The notes: generated from the sequence alone by a model not told the origin. A DNA stretch of 64,000 bases from Poriferisodalis sp963663635 (GCA_963663635.2 CAXXMY010000016.1:58903-122902), one strand, 5' to 3'. Positions 15,932-25,312 are shown, counted from the stretch's first letter. Numbers and translations are program-made.

Positions 15932-17089
15932 TTAGTGAGCGGGCTTCATGCTCTTTGATGGGGTTTTGACTGCTCTCAATCGCCACATCGCGACCACCAC
16001 GAGCGCCACGCAGACAACACCCCAGCCGCCGAAGAGCCATCTCGATCCGTATGTGCCGTACAACGGTGGGCCGGTCTGTGCAGTGATCGCCGCCATCGCC
16101 AACCCGATGGCCTGGAGCGCTCCGGTTCCCATGGCGGCCTGCTCGACGCCGGTGGCCTCGAGAATCAGCATCTGCGAGCCCATCACGGAATAGGACTCCG
16201 TCGTCGACTCGGCAAGTCCGATCAGGACAAAACTCCACAAGCCGCCGACCCAGCCGTACAGCACAACGGCCGGGACAAACACGATGAGTGCTGGGATCGC
16301 TACCCGACCGCCTCCGAGTCGCTCTGCCAACGATCCTGCGTGCGGTGGCAGCAGGATGAGCGGGATGCCCATCATCAGCAGACCCGCTGCGAACTCGCCT
16401 GACGTCAGTCCCAGATCAGTCAGGTATCGGTCGGCGGTGGCATCGAACATTCCGACGAAGCCCCACACGCCGACATGCACGCAGATCGCCGCCTGAATGC
16501 GCGGTCGCCGCAGCAGCGCCGCCAAGTGCGAATAGTCCACTGGCGTCGCCGCAATGGGCGCTCGCGAGATCTGCACGGCCGCGATCGGACCCAGGACGGC
16601 CATCACCGTTCCGGTGAACACGAACGGTGCCTCGAACGCAATCCCGCTCATCGCAGCCCCGATGAGCGGCCCGGTAATGAAGCCGGCGACGCCGCAGGAC
16701 AGCAAGCCGCCGACCTTCGTGCCGCTGCCGCTGATGTCTCGACCGATCAGTGCCTTGCGCGCCACGAGTCCGAAGAGCCCAAAGCTGAAGCCTGCCAGGG
16801 CCCGACTCGTCACCAGCGACCACGCCGATTGGGCAAAGACAAATCCGAAGGCGCCGGCAACGGCCGTCACCACGGAGATCCACGCAATAGACCGAGCATG
16901 ACCACGGTCCACCAGCGGCGATAGCAACAGTTGTGCAGCGAGTCCGGTCACGAAGCCAACAGAGACAATCAGGCCCAACGTGACGTTGGACAACTCGTAG
17001 CGGTCCTGCAGATCTGCCAAGTAGGCGAAGACCACACCCATCGAGGCCGTGACGACGAATTGCGTTGAGTACACCGTCACGTACAGCAC
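15932..17089 (-). CDS. Major facilitator superfamily transporter
   Basis: This 385-residue integral membrane protein has about 12 hydrophobic helices. The loop after helix 2 (SPLVDRGHARSIAW) fits the MFS signature region, and the glycine-rich repeats in helices 4 and 5 fit the drug/proton antiporter branch. The C-terminus is basic. The substrate cannot be told from the sequence. The start is a GTG; no better in-frame start is seen upstream. It ends 9 bases from comEA and could share its transcript upstream. Confidence 0.75.
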   Translation of the reverse strand: MLYVTVYSTQFVVTASMGVVFAYLADLQDRYELSNVTLGLIVSVGFVTGLAAQLLLSPLVDRGHARSIAWISVVTAVAGAFGFVFAQSAWSLVTSRALAGFSFGLFGLVARKALIGRDISGSGTKVGGLLSCGVAGFITGPLIGAAMSGIAFEAPFVFTGTVMAVLGPIAAVQISRAPIAATPVDYSHLAALLRRPRIQAAICVHVGVWGFVGMFDATADRYLTDLGLTSGEFAAGLLMMGIPLILLPPHAGSLAERLGGGRVAIPALIVFVPAVVLYGWVGGLWSFVLIGLAESTTESYSVMGSQMLILEATGVEQAAMGTGALQAIGLAMAAITAQTGPPLYGTYGSRWLFGGWGVVCVALVVVAMWRLRAVKTPSKSMKPAH

Positions 17090-17237
17090 TGGCGCAGCGT
17101 ATTGCGCTGGTACCCACGGTCCCCGGAGCGCGGCGCAGGCGTCACGGCCACGTCACGCGGCAAGCGTTCGGGGCCGCGGCCATGATGGAGCGCGCAGATG
17201 GAGCCTCAGCCGGTTCCGCCTCGCGGGAGGATGACCA

Positions 17238-18275
17238 ATGACCGAGGGCGGTGCACGCGATGTCGCAGGGATCGACGCCGACGCGGTCACGTCATGGCTG
17301 GCCGACCGTGCCGAACTTGCCGATCCGCTCCACTTCGCATTGATCACGGGTGGGCACTCAAACCTGACATACCGCGTCACCGACGCTGCCGGACGCCGTT
17401 GGGTGCTTCGCAGACCTCCGCTCGCGCACTTGCTTGCCGGAGCGCACGACATGGTGCGCGAGCACCGTCTGCTTGCAAGCCTGGCCGATACCGACGTGCC
17501 GACCCCACCAGTTGTCGGACTGTGCGAAGACGCAGCGGTCAACGGCGCCGACTTCTATGTGACCGAGTTCATTGATGGAAGCGTGCTGCGGACACAAGAA
17601 GATGCCGCCGCCGTGAGCCCTGCGGCTCGCGGCGCGCTGTGCGCTCGACTGATCGAATGCCTCGCCGCAATCCACGCCACCGACCTTGATGCCACCGGGC
17701 TCGCGGACCTCGGCCGCTCTCAGGACTACGTCGCCCGCCAACTGCACGTGTGGCAGCGCCAGTTCAACGCCATGACGATGCGCGAGCTGCCGATCATCGA
17801 ACGCGTTCACGACGCTCTCGTCGCAACGATTCCACCGCAACGCCACGCCACGTTGGTCCACGGCGACTTCCGGCTCGACAACTGCCTCGTCAGCGACATC
17901 GGCGATGTGGCTGCAGTGCTGGACTGGGAGATCGCCACCCTCGGCGACCCGATGGCGGACCTGGGTTTCCTGCTCGGATATTGGGTGGAGCCCGGCGACT
18001 CGTTCAGCCCCCTGGGCCACGATGCAACCACCGCCGCGGGCTTTTGGACCCGCGACGATCTGGTGAGCGCATACGTCTCGGCAACCGGCCGCGACGTCTC
18101 ACCGATTGGATGGCACTTCGCATTCGCCAGTTGGAGGCTTGCCTGCATCCTCGAAGGCGTCCACGCCCGCTATGTCGGAGGTGCCAACCCGCAGATCCCT
18201 CCTGAGGTCGACCTCTTCCCTCGCAGCGTGGTCTCCTTGGCCGAACGCGCCGAAGGGGCATTGGCAGCCTGCTGA
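17238..18275 (+). CDS. Phosphotransferase family protein (APH/ChoK fold, ACAD10/11-like)
   Basis: This is an aminoglycoside-phosphotransferase-fold kinase. Key motifs are GGHSNLTYRV in the nucleotide loop, LRRPP with the strand-3 arginine/lysine region, VHGDFRLDNCLV as the catalytic loop with Asp and Asn, and VLDWEIATLGDPMADLGF as the metal-binding site. This pattern is typical of the actinobacterial proteins related to the kinase part of ACAD10/11, which are thought to act in 4-hydroxy-acid catabolism. A CGGGAGG site precedes ATG 17238. The following LLM oxidoreductase is 72 bases downstream. Confidence 0.85.
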   Translation: MTEGGARDVAGIDADAVTSWLADRAELADPLHFALITGGHSNLTYRVTDAAGRRWVLRRPPLAHLLAGAHDMVREHRLLASLADTDVPTPPVVGLCEDAAVNGADFYVTEFIDGSVLRTQEDAAAVSPAARGALCARLIECLAAIHATDLDATGLADLGRSQDYVARQLHVWQRQFNAMTMRELPIIERVHDALVATIPPQRHATLVHGDFRLDNCLVSDIGDVAAVLDWEIATLGDPMADLGFLLGYWVEPGDSFSPLGHDATTAAGFWTRDDLVSAYVSATGRDVSPIGWHFAFASWRLACILEGVHARYVGGANPQIPPEVDLFPRSVVSLAERAEGALAAC

Positions 18276-18347
18276 CCCAGCACCGCGGGCCGGGATGGCC
18301 CCGTCGGGCCGCCGCGCAATCGGCGGGTGAGCGATAGCGTCGAGGCC

Positions 18348-19361
18348 ATGAAGGTTGACGGCGGATTCGGCACGAACAGCGGCTTCGAAGGGCTCATGGA
18401 GTCCTGCCGCGAGCAGGAGGAACTGGGCTACGACGGCCTGTGGGTTCCCGAGACCAGTCACGACGCGTTCACCATGCTCCCGCTGATGGCGCACGCCACC
18501 AAAACGGTCGAGCTGGGCACCAGCATCGTGGTGGGCTTCGCTCGCAACCCCATGTCGTTGGCCTACAGCGCCAACGACATCCAGCTGCTGTCGGAAGGGC
18601 GGTTCATCTTGGGCCTCGGCAGCCAGATCCGACCGCACATCACTCGCCGCTTCTCTATGGAATGGTCCAAGCCCGCAGCGCGCATGCGCGAGATGATCCT
18701 GGCCACCAAAGCCATCTGGAAATCGTGGAATGCCGGAGAGAAGCTGGACTTCCGCGGCGACTTCTACCAGCACACGCTGATGACGCCCTTCTTCCATCCG
18801 GGCGTCAACCCCTACGGTGCGCCACGCGTCGCCCTCGCGGGCGTGGGCCCGCTGATGACCGAGGTAGCCGGCGAGACGTGCGACATGTTCCTCTGCCACG
18901 GCTTCACCACCGAGAAGTACCTGCGTGAGGAGACCATTCCCGCGTTGGAGCGTGGTACCGCCCGAGCGGGTCGTTCGATGGACGAGATCACCATCTCGGG
19001 CCCGTCGTTCATCGTGACCGGCAACACCGAAGAGGAAATGGCCAAGGCCAAACAGGCCACCAAGCAACAGGTTGCGTTCTACGGCTCCACGCCGGCGTAT
19101 CGCCCCGTGCTCGACTGCCACGGCTGGGGCGAGATGCAGACCGAGCTCAACTCGATGTCCAAGGAAGGCCGCTGGGCCGACATGGGCGAGCTCGTCGACG
19201 ACGAGATCCTTGACGCGTTCGCCGTGGTCGCCGAGCCCGAGGCCGTGGCTGCCGAGCTGAAGCGCCGCTTCGACGACGTCGTCGACCGCGTCAGCTTCTA
19301 CGCCCCCTACGGCGGCGACCGCAGCCGCTGGCAGACGATCTTCAACGACCTGAAGAGCTGA
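18348..19361 (+). CDS. LLM-class (luciferase-like) F420-dependent oxidoreductase
   Basis: This is a TIM-barrel flavin/F420 oxidoreductase. It starts MKVDGGFGTNSGFEGLMESC, continues with GYDGLWVPETSHDAFTMLPL and shows AYSANDIQLLSEGRFILGLG, the usual luciferase-like core. Actinobacterial members with the same N-terminus usually use coenzyme F420. A GTG 21 bases upstream is also in frame, but ATG 18348 fits the family start. The substrate is unknown. The gene ends one base before the convergent vapC gene. Confidence 0.8.
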   Translation: MKVDGGFGTNSGFEGLMESCREQEELGYDGLWVPETSHDAFTMLPLMAHATKTVELGTSIVVGFARNPMSLAYSANDIQLLSEGRFILGLGSQIRPHITRRFSMEWSKPAARMREMILATKAIWKSWNAGEKLDFRGDFYQHTLMTPFFHPGVNPYGAPRVALAGVGPLMTEVAGETCDMFLCHGFTTEKYLREETIPALERGTARAGRSMDEITISGPSFIVTGNTEEEMAKAKQATKQQVAFYGSTPAYRPVLDCHGWGEMQTELNSMSKEGRWADMGELVDDEILDAFAVVAEPEAVAAELKRRFDDVVDRVSFYAPYGGDRSRWQTIFNDLKS

Positions 19362-19362
19362 A

Positions 19363-19800
19363 TCAGACTGCGAGCGGGTCTCTCGTCGTCAGCTGAGGGA
19401 ACATCGAGAAGTCGCGATCGCGGGTGAGCAAGGCCTCAACGCCATGGGCCACGCAGATGGCCGCGATCCGAGCGTCGTGGACGATTGGGCCGCGTACGTT
19501 TGGGCGGTTCACGAACGCCGACAGGGTGTCCATGAACCCATCGGTCTCGCCGATCTGGCGACACGACGGCGAGGCAACCCACGCCTCGAGTTGCTGCCAT
19601 GCCTGCTCGGGGGTGCTCGCGGCCTCTCCCCAGATGCGCCGATTCGTTGACACACCCAGGAACTCAAAACAGCACGGCCACGGGATTGCCCACGGCTGGG
19701 AGCCGTTGCTCAATTCTCGGAGCAGCGCAAAGGCGGCATCATTGTGCGGGGAATCGAATCGCAGCGCGTACACGAGAATGTTCGTGTCGACAGCGATCAC
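19363..19800 (-). CDS. PIN-domain toxin (VapC-like ribonuclease)
   Basis: This 145-residue PIN-domain protein has the expected acidic residues: DTN at residue 5, Glu in FEF near residue 47, Asp in VHDARIAAI near residue 108 and Asp in LTRDRDF near 127. Such proteins cleave tRNA or other RNAs when the antitoxin is lost. The GTG start overlaps the antitoxin stop (GTGA), the classical antitoxin-toxin coupling. It converges tail to tail with the LLM gene. Confidence 0.87.
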   Translation of the reverse strand: MIAVDTNILVYALRFDSPHNDAAFALLRELSNGSQPWAIPWPCCFEFLGVSTNRRIWGEAASTPEQAWQQLEAWVASPSCRQIGETDGFMDTLSAFVNRPNVRGPIVHDARIAAICVAHGVEALLTRDRDFSMFPQLTTRDPLAV

Positions 19801-20063
19801 TGTTCAAGGCCCCAGACGCCGTAGATGAGTTCTCGCAGCTCGGGCCACGTGTACTTCTCAAGCGGGTTCGGTCCGTTCGGGTCCCCCACCCGCAGATCTG
19901 GCAACCGGTAGCCCGTTTCCTTGGGCGTCTCGAGCACCAAGCGCAGGCCTTCTTCGATGACAGCGCGCAGCGATTGGCCGGTCTCCTTGGCGTGCCGCTT
20001 GGCGCGCAGCAGCAGTTCGTCGTGCACATCAACGGTCGTCTTCACTTCACCCATACTACCCAT
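19797..20063 (-). CDS. Antitoxin of VapBC-type pair
   Basis: This 88-residue protein starts with a ribbon-helix-helix-like stretch (EVKTTVDVHDELLLRAKRHA, then GQSLRAVIEEGLRLVLE), typical of DNA-binding antitoxins. The C-terminal half is proline and tryptophan containing and should bind the PIN toxin. Translation can begin at 20063 or at a second ATG 9 bases downstream, which gives the more usual MGEVKTTV start. It lies directly upstream of the toxin gene and overlaps it. Confidence 0.82.
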   Translation of the reverse strand: MGSMGEVKTTVDVHDELLLRAKRHAKETGQSLRAVIEEGLRLVLETPKETGYRLPDLRVGDPNGPNPLEKYTWPELRELIYGVWGLEQ

Positions 20064-20079
20064 ACTCGTGCATATGGGT
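20058..20079. promoter_or_regulatory. Inverted repeat at the antitoxin start, likely operator
   Basis: The arms ACCCATA (20058-20064) and TATGGGT (20073-20079) form a 7-bp inverted repeat with an 8-base spacer. A further copy of CCCATAC lies at 20050-20056. The repeat overlaps the antitoxin start codon, the usual place for ribbon-helix-helix antitoxin binding and autoregulation. Binding is inferred. Confidence 0.4.
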
Positions 20080-20139
20080 GAGCAATATCAACCTGTTTTC
20101 GAGGTCGTGCAGCGCTGACGCGTTGGGATTGCGTTCATG

Positions 20140-20535
20140 TCAGGTGCCGGTGGCGCTCAGCGAGGCGCAATCCGACGTGCAGCCAGTTTCGTTGGCCGGT
20201 GTGGCCGGCGTCGCGGGGCGATGCAATACCCCAGAGCTCGGTCGCAGCTCGAGTTCGAGACCCACGGCGCCGTCGACGGTGCGGGCCACCGCATCGACGA
20301 TCATCGAATAGCCCCCGGGCTCATAGGGCGGCCAGAGCACCGAGATATTCGGGCGCGCAGCCACGTTGGCTGCAGCGGAGCGGCTGGCCCCGCAGCGAAG
20401 CACGTCGCCGTCGAGCCGCATTGCCAAGTGAGCGATGTGGGGTGTCGCGTCGTCACGCACGGTCAGCACGTACGCCGCAGCGCCGAAACGCTCCATCTGG
20501 TTGCCGATGTCGGCCGGCTCCACGGGGATGCTCAT
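20140..20535 (-). CDS. PPOX-class (split beta-barrel) F420/flavin-binding family protein
   Basis: This 131-residue protein reads like the pyridoxamine-phosphate-oxidase-like fold: FGAAAYVLTVRDDATPHIAH, then a strand with MRLDGDVLRCGASRSAAANV, and ISVLWPPYEPGGYSMIVDA. Small proteins of this type in actinobacteria bind F420, FMN or heme. The start ATG is clear. No operon partner is evident; tRNA-Ala is 88 bases upstream on the other strand. Confidence 0.75.
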   Translation of the reverse strand: MSIPVEPADIGNQMERFGAAAYVLTVRDDATPHIAHLAMRLDGDVLRCGASRSAAANVAARPNISVLWPPYEPGGYSMIVDAVARTVDGAVGLELELRPSSGVLHRPATPATPANETGCTSDCASLSATGT

Positions 20536-20623
20536 GTCTGCAAGTTACGCCCGCACCGGTGCCCTCGCACACTGGTTTCCACCTTCAGATCTCGCCAGCG
20601 CGCTGGTATCGTCGTGGAACCTC

Positions 20624-20696
20624 GGGGCTATAGCTCAGTTGGTAGAGCGCTTCCATGGCATGGAAGAGGTCAGGGGTTCGATTCCCCTTAGCTCCA
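20624..20696 (+). tRNA. tRNA-Ala (anticodon GGC)
   Basis: The cloverleaf folds by eye. The acceptor stem GGGGCTA/TAGCTCC includes the G3:U70 pair that defines alanine tRNAs. The D arm holds AGCTCAGTTGGTAGAGC. The anticodon stem CTTCC/GGAAG encloses loop ATGGCAT with anticodon GGC, and the T arm is AGGGGTTCGATTCCCCT. The discriminator A is at 20696, and the bases after it are CA. It reads GCC/GCU codons. Confidence 0.97.
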
Positions 20697-20848
20697 CAGG
20701 TTGAACCCTCGGCCGATGCCACTGTCGGGGTCACCCGATTGGCTTCGGTGCCGTGCCTATCGAGTGGCCGCATCGCCCCCGAGACCCATGCCGAGCTGTG
20801 TACGCCTTGTGCATAGGGATTCTGCCTGGTCCGTAGAATTCATGAGCA

Positions 20849-21160
20849 GTGGTGACGACTCGCTTTTCCCGACCTGTCGAGATCCCCGACGATCTCGCCG
20901 AAGGCACCGTCGCGCCTCTGAGCGGTCGGGTGAAGCTGCCGAACCGCATTGCGTGGAGCGGGCAAGGCGAATTCGATCTCGATAGCCGTCGCGACCGCAT
21001 GTACGTGTACCAGCTGGTGATGACCGAGGGCTCTGCCGAGGACGTGCGCCGCTATATCGACCTCGATCATCTCCTGGAGATGTGGCACGACATGTGGCTG
21101 TCGCCGCATGTGCGCGAGCGCTGGGACCGCTGGCTGCGCGACCGCGAACTGATCGTCTAA
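20849..21160 (+). CDS. Conserved-looking small protein of unknown function
   Basis: This 103-residue acidic protein is rich in Trp, Asp and Arg. It includes PLSGRVKLPNRIAWSG in the first half and DLDHLLEMWHDMWLSPHVRE followed by WDRWLRDREL in the second. There is no signal peptide or membrane helix. The start is one of two consecutive GTG codons. I do not recognise a family with a known function. Coding bias and the regular amphipathic helices support a real gene. It stands alone, 152 bases after tRNA-Ala. Confidence 0.6.
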   Translation: MVTTRFSRPVEIPDDLAEGTVAPLSGRVKLPNRIAWSGQGEFDLDSRRDRMYVYQLVMTEGSAEDVRRYIDLDHLLEMWHDMWLSPHVRERWDRWLRDRELIV

Positions 21161-21411
21161 AGCTGTGCTCACACCTCTGCAGCTACGCGACTGGGTCCGC
21201 CAATGGCGCGACGAGCTAGCGGCCTCGCCGCCGACGCCGCAACGCTGACCGCCGAGTCAGCCGTCCGAGACCGACCGCGGCGGTCAAGTTCCTCGTGTCT
21301 GCGTGCACATCACCCACCACCAGCATCTCGGACACCGCTTCGGAAGCAAGATCAGAGCACCCCTCCCACGACTGCTCGGTGATGAATTCGTAGGGCTCCC
21401 ACTAGCGCATC
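21161..21411. other. Gap with a possible broken gene fragment on the minus strand
   Basis: No complete gene is seen. On the minus strand, 21216-21398 is an open stretch of 60 codons without a start, bounded upstream by an in-frame TAG. It has coding-like third positions and contains EMLVVGDVHADTRNLTAAVG, which resembles the first metal-binding strand of calcineurin-like phosphoesterases. It could be a decayed 5' fragment or chance. Confidence 0.25.
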
Positions 21412-22254
21412 TCAACGCTCTCCCGCCGCCGTCTCGGCCCGACTCGCCGCACGGTCGTCGGTGATGCGAGCCACGGCGATCGTCGTGTTGTCAATCAAGC
21501 CGACGAGTTGTGCGGTGTCGATCAGCGTGTCCGCCACCTCCGCAGCCGAGCCTCGCCGACCGGACGGCAGCGCAAAGCCGATGCTCAAATCATCGGGATC
21601 GTCACCGAACCAGCCCCGATCATGGGCCACCAGAATCGGGTCGAACAGCCCGTCAGTCGCCAGCACAACAAGCAGGCCCTGCTCGCGAATCCACGCTTCG
21701 ACGCGCTCTGCTGGGACGTCTTCGCTGAGACTCTCAAGGTGACCATGCGGCAACTCGTAGCTGTCGCCGCGATTCGCGCGGAACATGCCAACGCCTCGAC
21801 TGACGAATCCCATCGGCCCACCATGAGGCGTGCTGTGCCAGCCAGGCCCGCCCCCGATCGGCACCAAGAACGCCATCGAATCACCCACCCACGACACCAG
21901 CAGATCGCTCTCCGGCGTCCACGCCGCAACCACCAACGTCGTCAACGCAATCACCGACGACAAACCCTCACTACGGCTCCGCATCTCAGGATGCAACCCC
22001 CACGCCGCCGCATTCGCCACATCGAACGCCGCAGCCATCTCAACTTGACTGGAAATCCGTCCCGGCAACGCATCCACCGCCGCCTGAGCCGCCTCATCCC
22101 CAAACGGATGACCGCCCAGTCCATCCGCCACCGCAACAACCCACGACCCGTCAGGATTCACAACTTTGCTGACGCGGTCCTCCTGACGATCCCGAGGACC
22201 GACCTCAGCACGCGTCTCGATGTCCACATGACCGTTCGAGAACATGACCCGCAT
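21412..22254 (-). CDS. PP2C-family protein serine/threonine phosphatase
   Basis: This is a metal-dependent phosphatase that removes phosphate from Ser/Thr residues. The PP2C motifs appear in order: RDRQEDRV (first Asp/Glu), VAVADGLGGHPFGDEAA, LLVSWVGDSMAFLV, LVVLATDGLFDPI and LIDNTTIAVARI. There is no membrane segment, so it is cytosolic. The frame is open 99 bases further upstream; I start at ATG 22254, before the domain begins, but the exact start is uncertain. No active kinase is visible nearby. Confidence 0.85.
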   Translation of the reverse strand: MRVMFSNGHVDIETRAEVGPRDRQEDRVSKVVNPDGSWVVAVADGLGGHPFGDEAAQAAVDALPGRISSQVEMAAAFDVANAAAWGLHPEMRSRSEGLSSVIALTTLVVAAWTPESDLLVSWVGDSMAFLVPIGGGPGWHSTPHGGPMGFVSRGVGMFRANRGDSYELPHGHLESLSEDVPAERVEAWIREQGLLVVLATDGLFDPILVAHDRGWFGDDPDDLSIGFALPSGRRGSAAEVADTLIDTAQLVGLIDNTTIAVARITDDRAASRAETAAGER

Positions 22255-22530
22255 CCGTTCAGGCTTGCCCAACTGACCGTACCGACAAGGTGTGACGACG
22301 ACCGCATGGTTTTGGAGCCGACGGGTCGACATGGCACACCGCAGACCATGCAAGACACTTCAAAAGCCAGCAGTCGCAGTTGAACGGCCGGCAGCGAGCG
22401 GCTGTGTTAGACAGCCCGACACGACCGATTGATTCACCCTCACGTACTGGTCCCAGCACTTTGCGACCGTGCGCCTAAACAGCCCCATCATGGCCGCTAC
22501 TTGCGCCTGGGGCATCCCGGCTTCAATCCT

Positions 22531-23883
22531 GGCCCTTCGCGTTTTTGTGGGATGGGCTGCTGGTGTCGGCGGGGTTGATTATGTCACGAGGAGTCCGCGG
22601 GCTTCGAAGTTGGCGCAGTTGGTGAAGCCGTGGGCGCTGCGGCGCAGAACTTGGAGCAAGTTGTTGGTTCGGTCGATGCGTCCGTTGCTGGGCCGCCCGG
22701 TGTGGTGCCAGCCGAGGATCTCGTCGCTCCAGGCCAAGAGCGTGTCGACGGTGTCGCTGAACTCGGGCAGCAGCCCGGTGCCGTAGAGGTCGGCGAACCG
22801 GTCGAGCGCTTCCATGGCGGCGTCGTGATCGTCGGCGAGATAGAGGCCGTGCAACTCGCCGAGCGCTTCCCAGGCCGCTTTGAGCCGGGGGTGGGTGTCG
22901 AATAGCGCGTCGAGACGGCGGCGGTCCGACTCGGTGAGGGTGTCGGGCCGGCGCTCCAGCACGAACCGGGCCCGGAACACATCAGGGTCGAACGCCGGCC
23001 CGGCCTCACGCCCGGCGGTGTGCGGCGCTGGACATCGCGGCGCACCGCGACCAGCCCGGCCGCGAACCATCGGATCACATGGAACCGATCCAGCACATGG
23101 CGGGCGTGTCCCAGGCGGGCATCTATGGCTGCGGTGTACGCCTTCGAGCCGTCGGACACCACGACCTTGACTCCTTTGCCCCATTGGTGCCCATGACGGG
23201 CCAGGAACACTGACAACGCTGCGGCGCTGCGGTGAGGGATCATCGCCAGAGTGCGGCCGGTGTCGGCGCTCACCAGCACGGTCACATACCGATGCCGCTT
23301 GCGGATCGAGGTCTCATCGACCAAAGCACCCGGCACCGCTCGGCGCGGCGACGCTCGCCCACCAGTGCGGCCCAGGCCCCCACCAAGGCGTTGACCATAT
23401 GCCAGCCCACCTGATGGCGACGCGCCGCCGAGGCGAGCGTCATCACCTGCGCATCGGCCACGATCCGACGCGCCAGACGCGCCGTCACCGACCCCTCGAA
23501 CGCCTGATGATCCTCGAGGAACCGGCGCTCGCAATCCTCGCAGACCATCCGCCGCCGCGACCACACCAACACCACCGGCCGACCTGACGCCTCCAAGTCG
23601 CGCACCTTCTTGTCCCGGCGGTCACGCACCCACATGCACAGCGCGCCGCAGCGGGGGCACTCCGGGCGCCGCACCGTCGAGCACACCCCACCACCAGGCC
23701 GCTCGGGCGCGTCAACAAGCACACCCAGCACTCTGATCCGCGGCAACCACAGCCGCACCGACATAACATCGCACCCCATCGAGGCCCTCCTGGATCGTGG
23801 CTCTGACACCACCGATCCCCCCAGGGCCTCGACCCCTACACAGGGACCCTCAGCCGCTCAATCCCACAAAAACGCGAAGGCTC
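22531..23883 (-). mobile_element. ISL3-family insertion sequence, transposase frameshifted
   Basis: Terminal inverted repeats at 22531-22553 and 23861-23883 match at 21 of 23 positions and share the core CTTCGCGTTTTTGTGGGAT, the type of end found in ISL3 elements. The element is about 1.35 kb. An 8-bp target duplication is not evident, so one flank may have been rearranged. The transposase inside is broken by two frame changes, so the copy looks inactive. Confidence 0.8.
22579..23779 (-). pseudogene. ISL3-family transposase, three frames
   Basis: The protein must be read in three frames. The first part (23779 to about 23330) has the zinc-binding N-terminus (CPRCGALCMWVRDR and CEDCERRFLED) and a helix-turn-helix. 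The middle part (about 23340 to 22990) has the catalytic region (VDETSIRKRHRYVTVLV, VVVSDGSKAY, HVLDRFHVIRW). The last part (about 22990 to 22579) contains the C-terminal catalytic region and ends NCANFEARGLLVT. A GGAGGG site precedes ATG 23779. Both breaks leave long open frames, so they are recent or are read errors. Confidence 0.8.
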
Positions 23884-23990
23884 AAGCGTTCGGGCTCACC
23901 AACTTCGACCCCTACCGAATCCGAGCACTCCTCTACGCCGGCAAACCCGACTGGACACTCCTCGACACACTCACTCCACCCTCAAACGAT
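23877..23990 (+). pseudogene. C-terminal fragment of a second ISL3-like transposase
   Basis: Just inside and beyond the right inverted repeat, the plus strand reads QAFGLTNFDPYRIRALLYAG followed by KPDWTLLDTLTP. This is the usual C-terminus of another group of ISL3 transposases. The rest of that gene is not found on the other side of the element, so a deletion or rearrangement accompanied the insertion. The IS110 element starts at its other end. Confidence 0.6.
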
Positions 23991-25312
23991 GCTCCTATGT
24001 GTGTCAAGCCGCGATTTGGTCGAGGTGTTGCTGGTAGCGCTCGGCGAGCTGGCGGTCGTGGCGCAGGCCTCGTTCGAGGGCTGAGATCTTGGGGGTGGAT
24101 GCGTCGAGGGCTTGGGCTGCGGCTTCGAGGGTGAGTCCGTGGTGGGTGCGCCGCCGTCGCAGGTCCGCGCCGTGGGGGACCTCGGGCGGGTCGGTCAGCA
24201 GTCGGTGGACTTCTCGTGCGATGTGGCGCTTGAGGCAGCGGAGGATCTCGCGGTTGGTCTTGCCCTCGGCGCGCCGTCGGGCGGCGTAGGCCTGGGTGCG
24301 CTCGTCGTTGCGGAGCCTGACGGTGGCGATGCGCCACAGGGCGTTGTTTGCCTGGGGGTCGCCGCCGCGGTTGAGCCGGTGGCGCACGGTGCGGCCCGAG
24401 GAGGCCTCGATGGGGCTGACGCCGCACAGCGCCGCGAAGGATGCTTCGCTGCGCAGCCGGTCGGGGTTGTCGCCGGCTGTGACGAGCAGCGCGGCGGCGA
24501 CTTGGGGCCCACGCCGGGAGCGGCCATCAACGCGGGGGCGGCCTGCGCGCACAGTCGTGCGATCTCGGCGTCGAGCTCGCTGATCTCGGCGCTGAGAGCG
24601 CGCCAGCGCGCAGCGAGGACGCGAAGCGACCTCTTGGCCGCGGCGGCGGCCTCGCCGCGGCCGGGATCGGGCCGCAGCCGGGCGCAGGCGTCGACCAGCG
24701 CAGCGGTGCGAAGTCCCCGCAGCGGGGCCGCGACCTGCTCGGGGGCTGTCACCAGCAGTCCCTTGAGCTGGTTGACCGCGGCGGTGCGGGCCTTGACCGC
24801 GGAGCGGCGCGCGGCGCGCAGCATCCGGATCGCCTCCACTTCGCCGTCGGCTGACTTCGCCCCACGCTGCGGCCTCGCCCGACAGCACCGCACGCGCGGC
24901 TGCCTCGGCATCGGCGGGATCGCACTTGTGCCCTCGGCGAGCCCGCCGCTTGGGGCCAAGCACCTCGATCACCGTCACATCGTGTGCGGCGAGATGACGC
25001 GACAGGCCCGCGCCGTAGCTGCTGGTGCCTTCCACGCCGACGCGCTCCACGCTGCCCAGGCCGCGCAGCCATCCCCACAGCTCCTCATAGCCGGCTCGCG
25101 TCGCCGCCAACGTCGCTGTGCCCAACAGCCGTCCCGTCGAATCCACCGCTGCTGCGGTGTGCGTGTCGCGGTGGGTGTCCACCCCGCCGACAACGGCTCG
25201 ATACTCATCCGGCATAATCGGTCTGCCCTCCCGGGAACACTCCCAATGGATCGGGCACCACCGGCCGGAACGACCCACAGTGCACTCAAGGCGCTTGAAC
25301 CGACGCTCCTAT
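23987..25312 (-). mobile_element. IS110-family insertion sequence
   Basis: The DEDD transposase region is flanked by a 12-base direct repeat (CGATGCTCCTAT at 23987-23998 and CGACGCTCCTAT at 25301-25312, one mismatch). This is a candidate for the core sequence at the two junctions, since IS110 elements lack inverted repeats and leave a short shared core. About 90 bases lie upstream of the transposase start. In well-studied IS110 elements a bridge RNA comes from this non-coding end; 90 bases is short, so the true boundary may be further right. Confidence 0.55.
24004..25215 (-). pseudogene. IS110-family DEDD transposase with XRE-like tail, frameshifted
   Basis: The N-terminal RuvC-like domain shows all four acidic positions: VDTHRDTH, VGVEGTSSYG and KCDPADAEAAA. 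The frame changes near 24850 and returns near 24500. In between, the other frame carries RRSAVKARTAAVNQLKGLL and APALMAAPGVGPK. The last part has GVSPIEASSGRTVRHRLNRG with the conserved Ser. After the catalytic part, the final 55 or so residues (LRRRRTHHGLTLEAAAQALD, KISALERG) read like a Cro/C1 helix-turn-helix. A GGAGGG site stands before ATG 25215. Confidence 0.8.
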
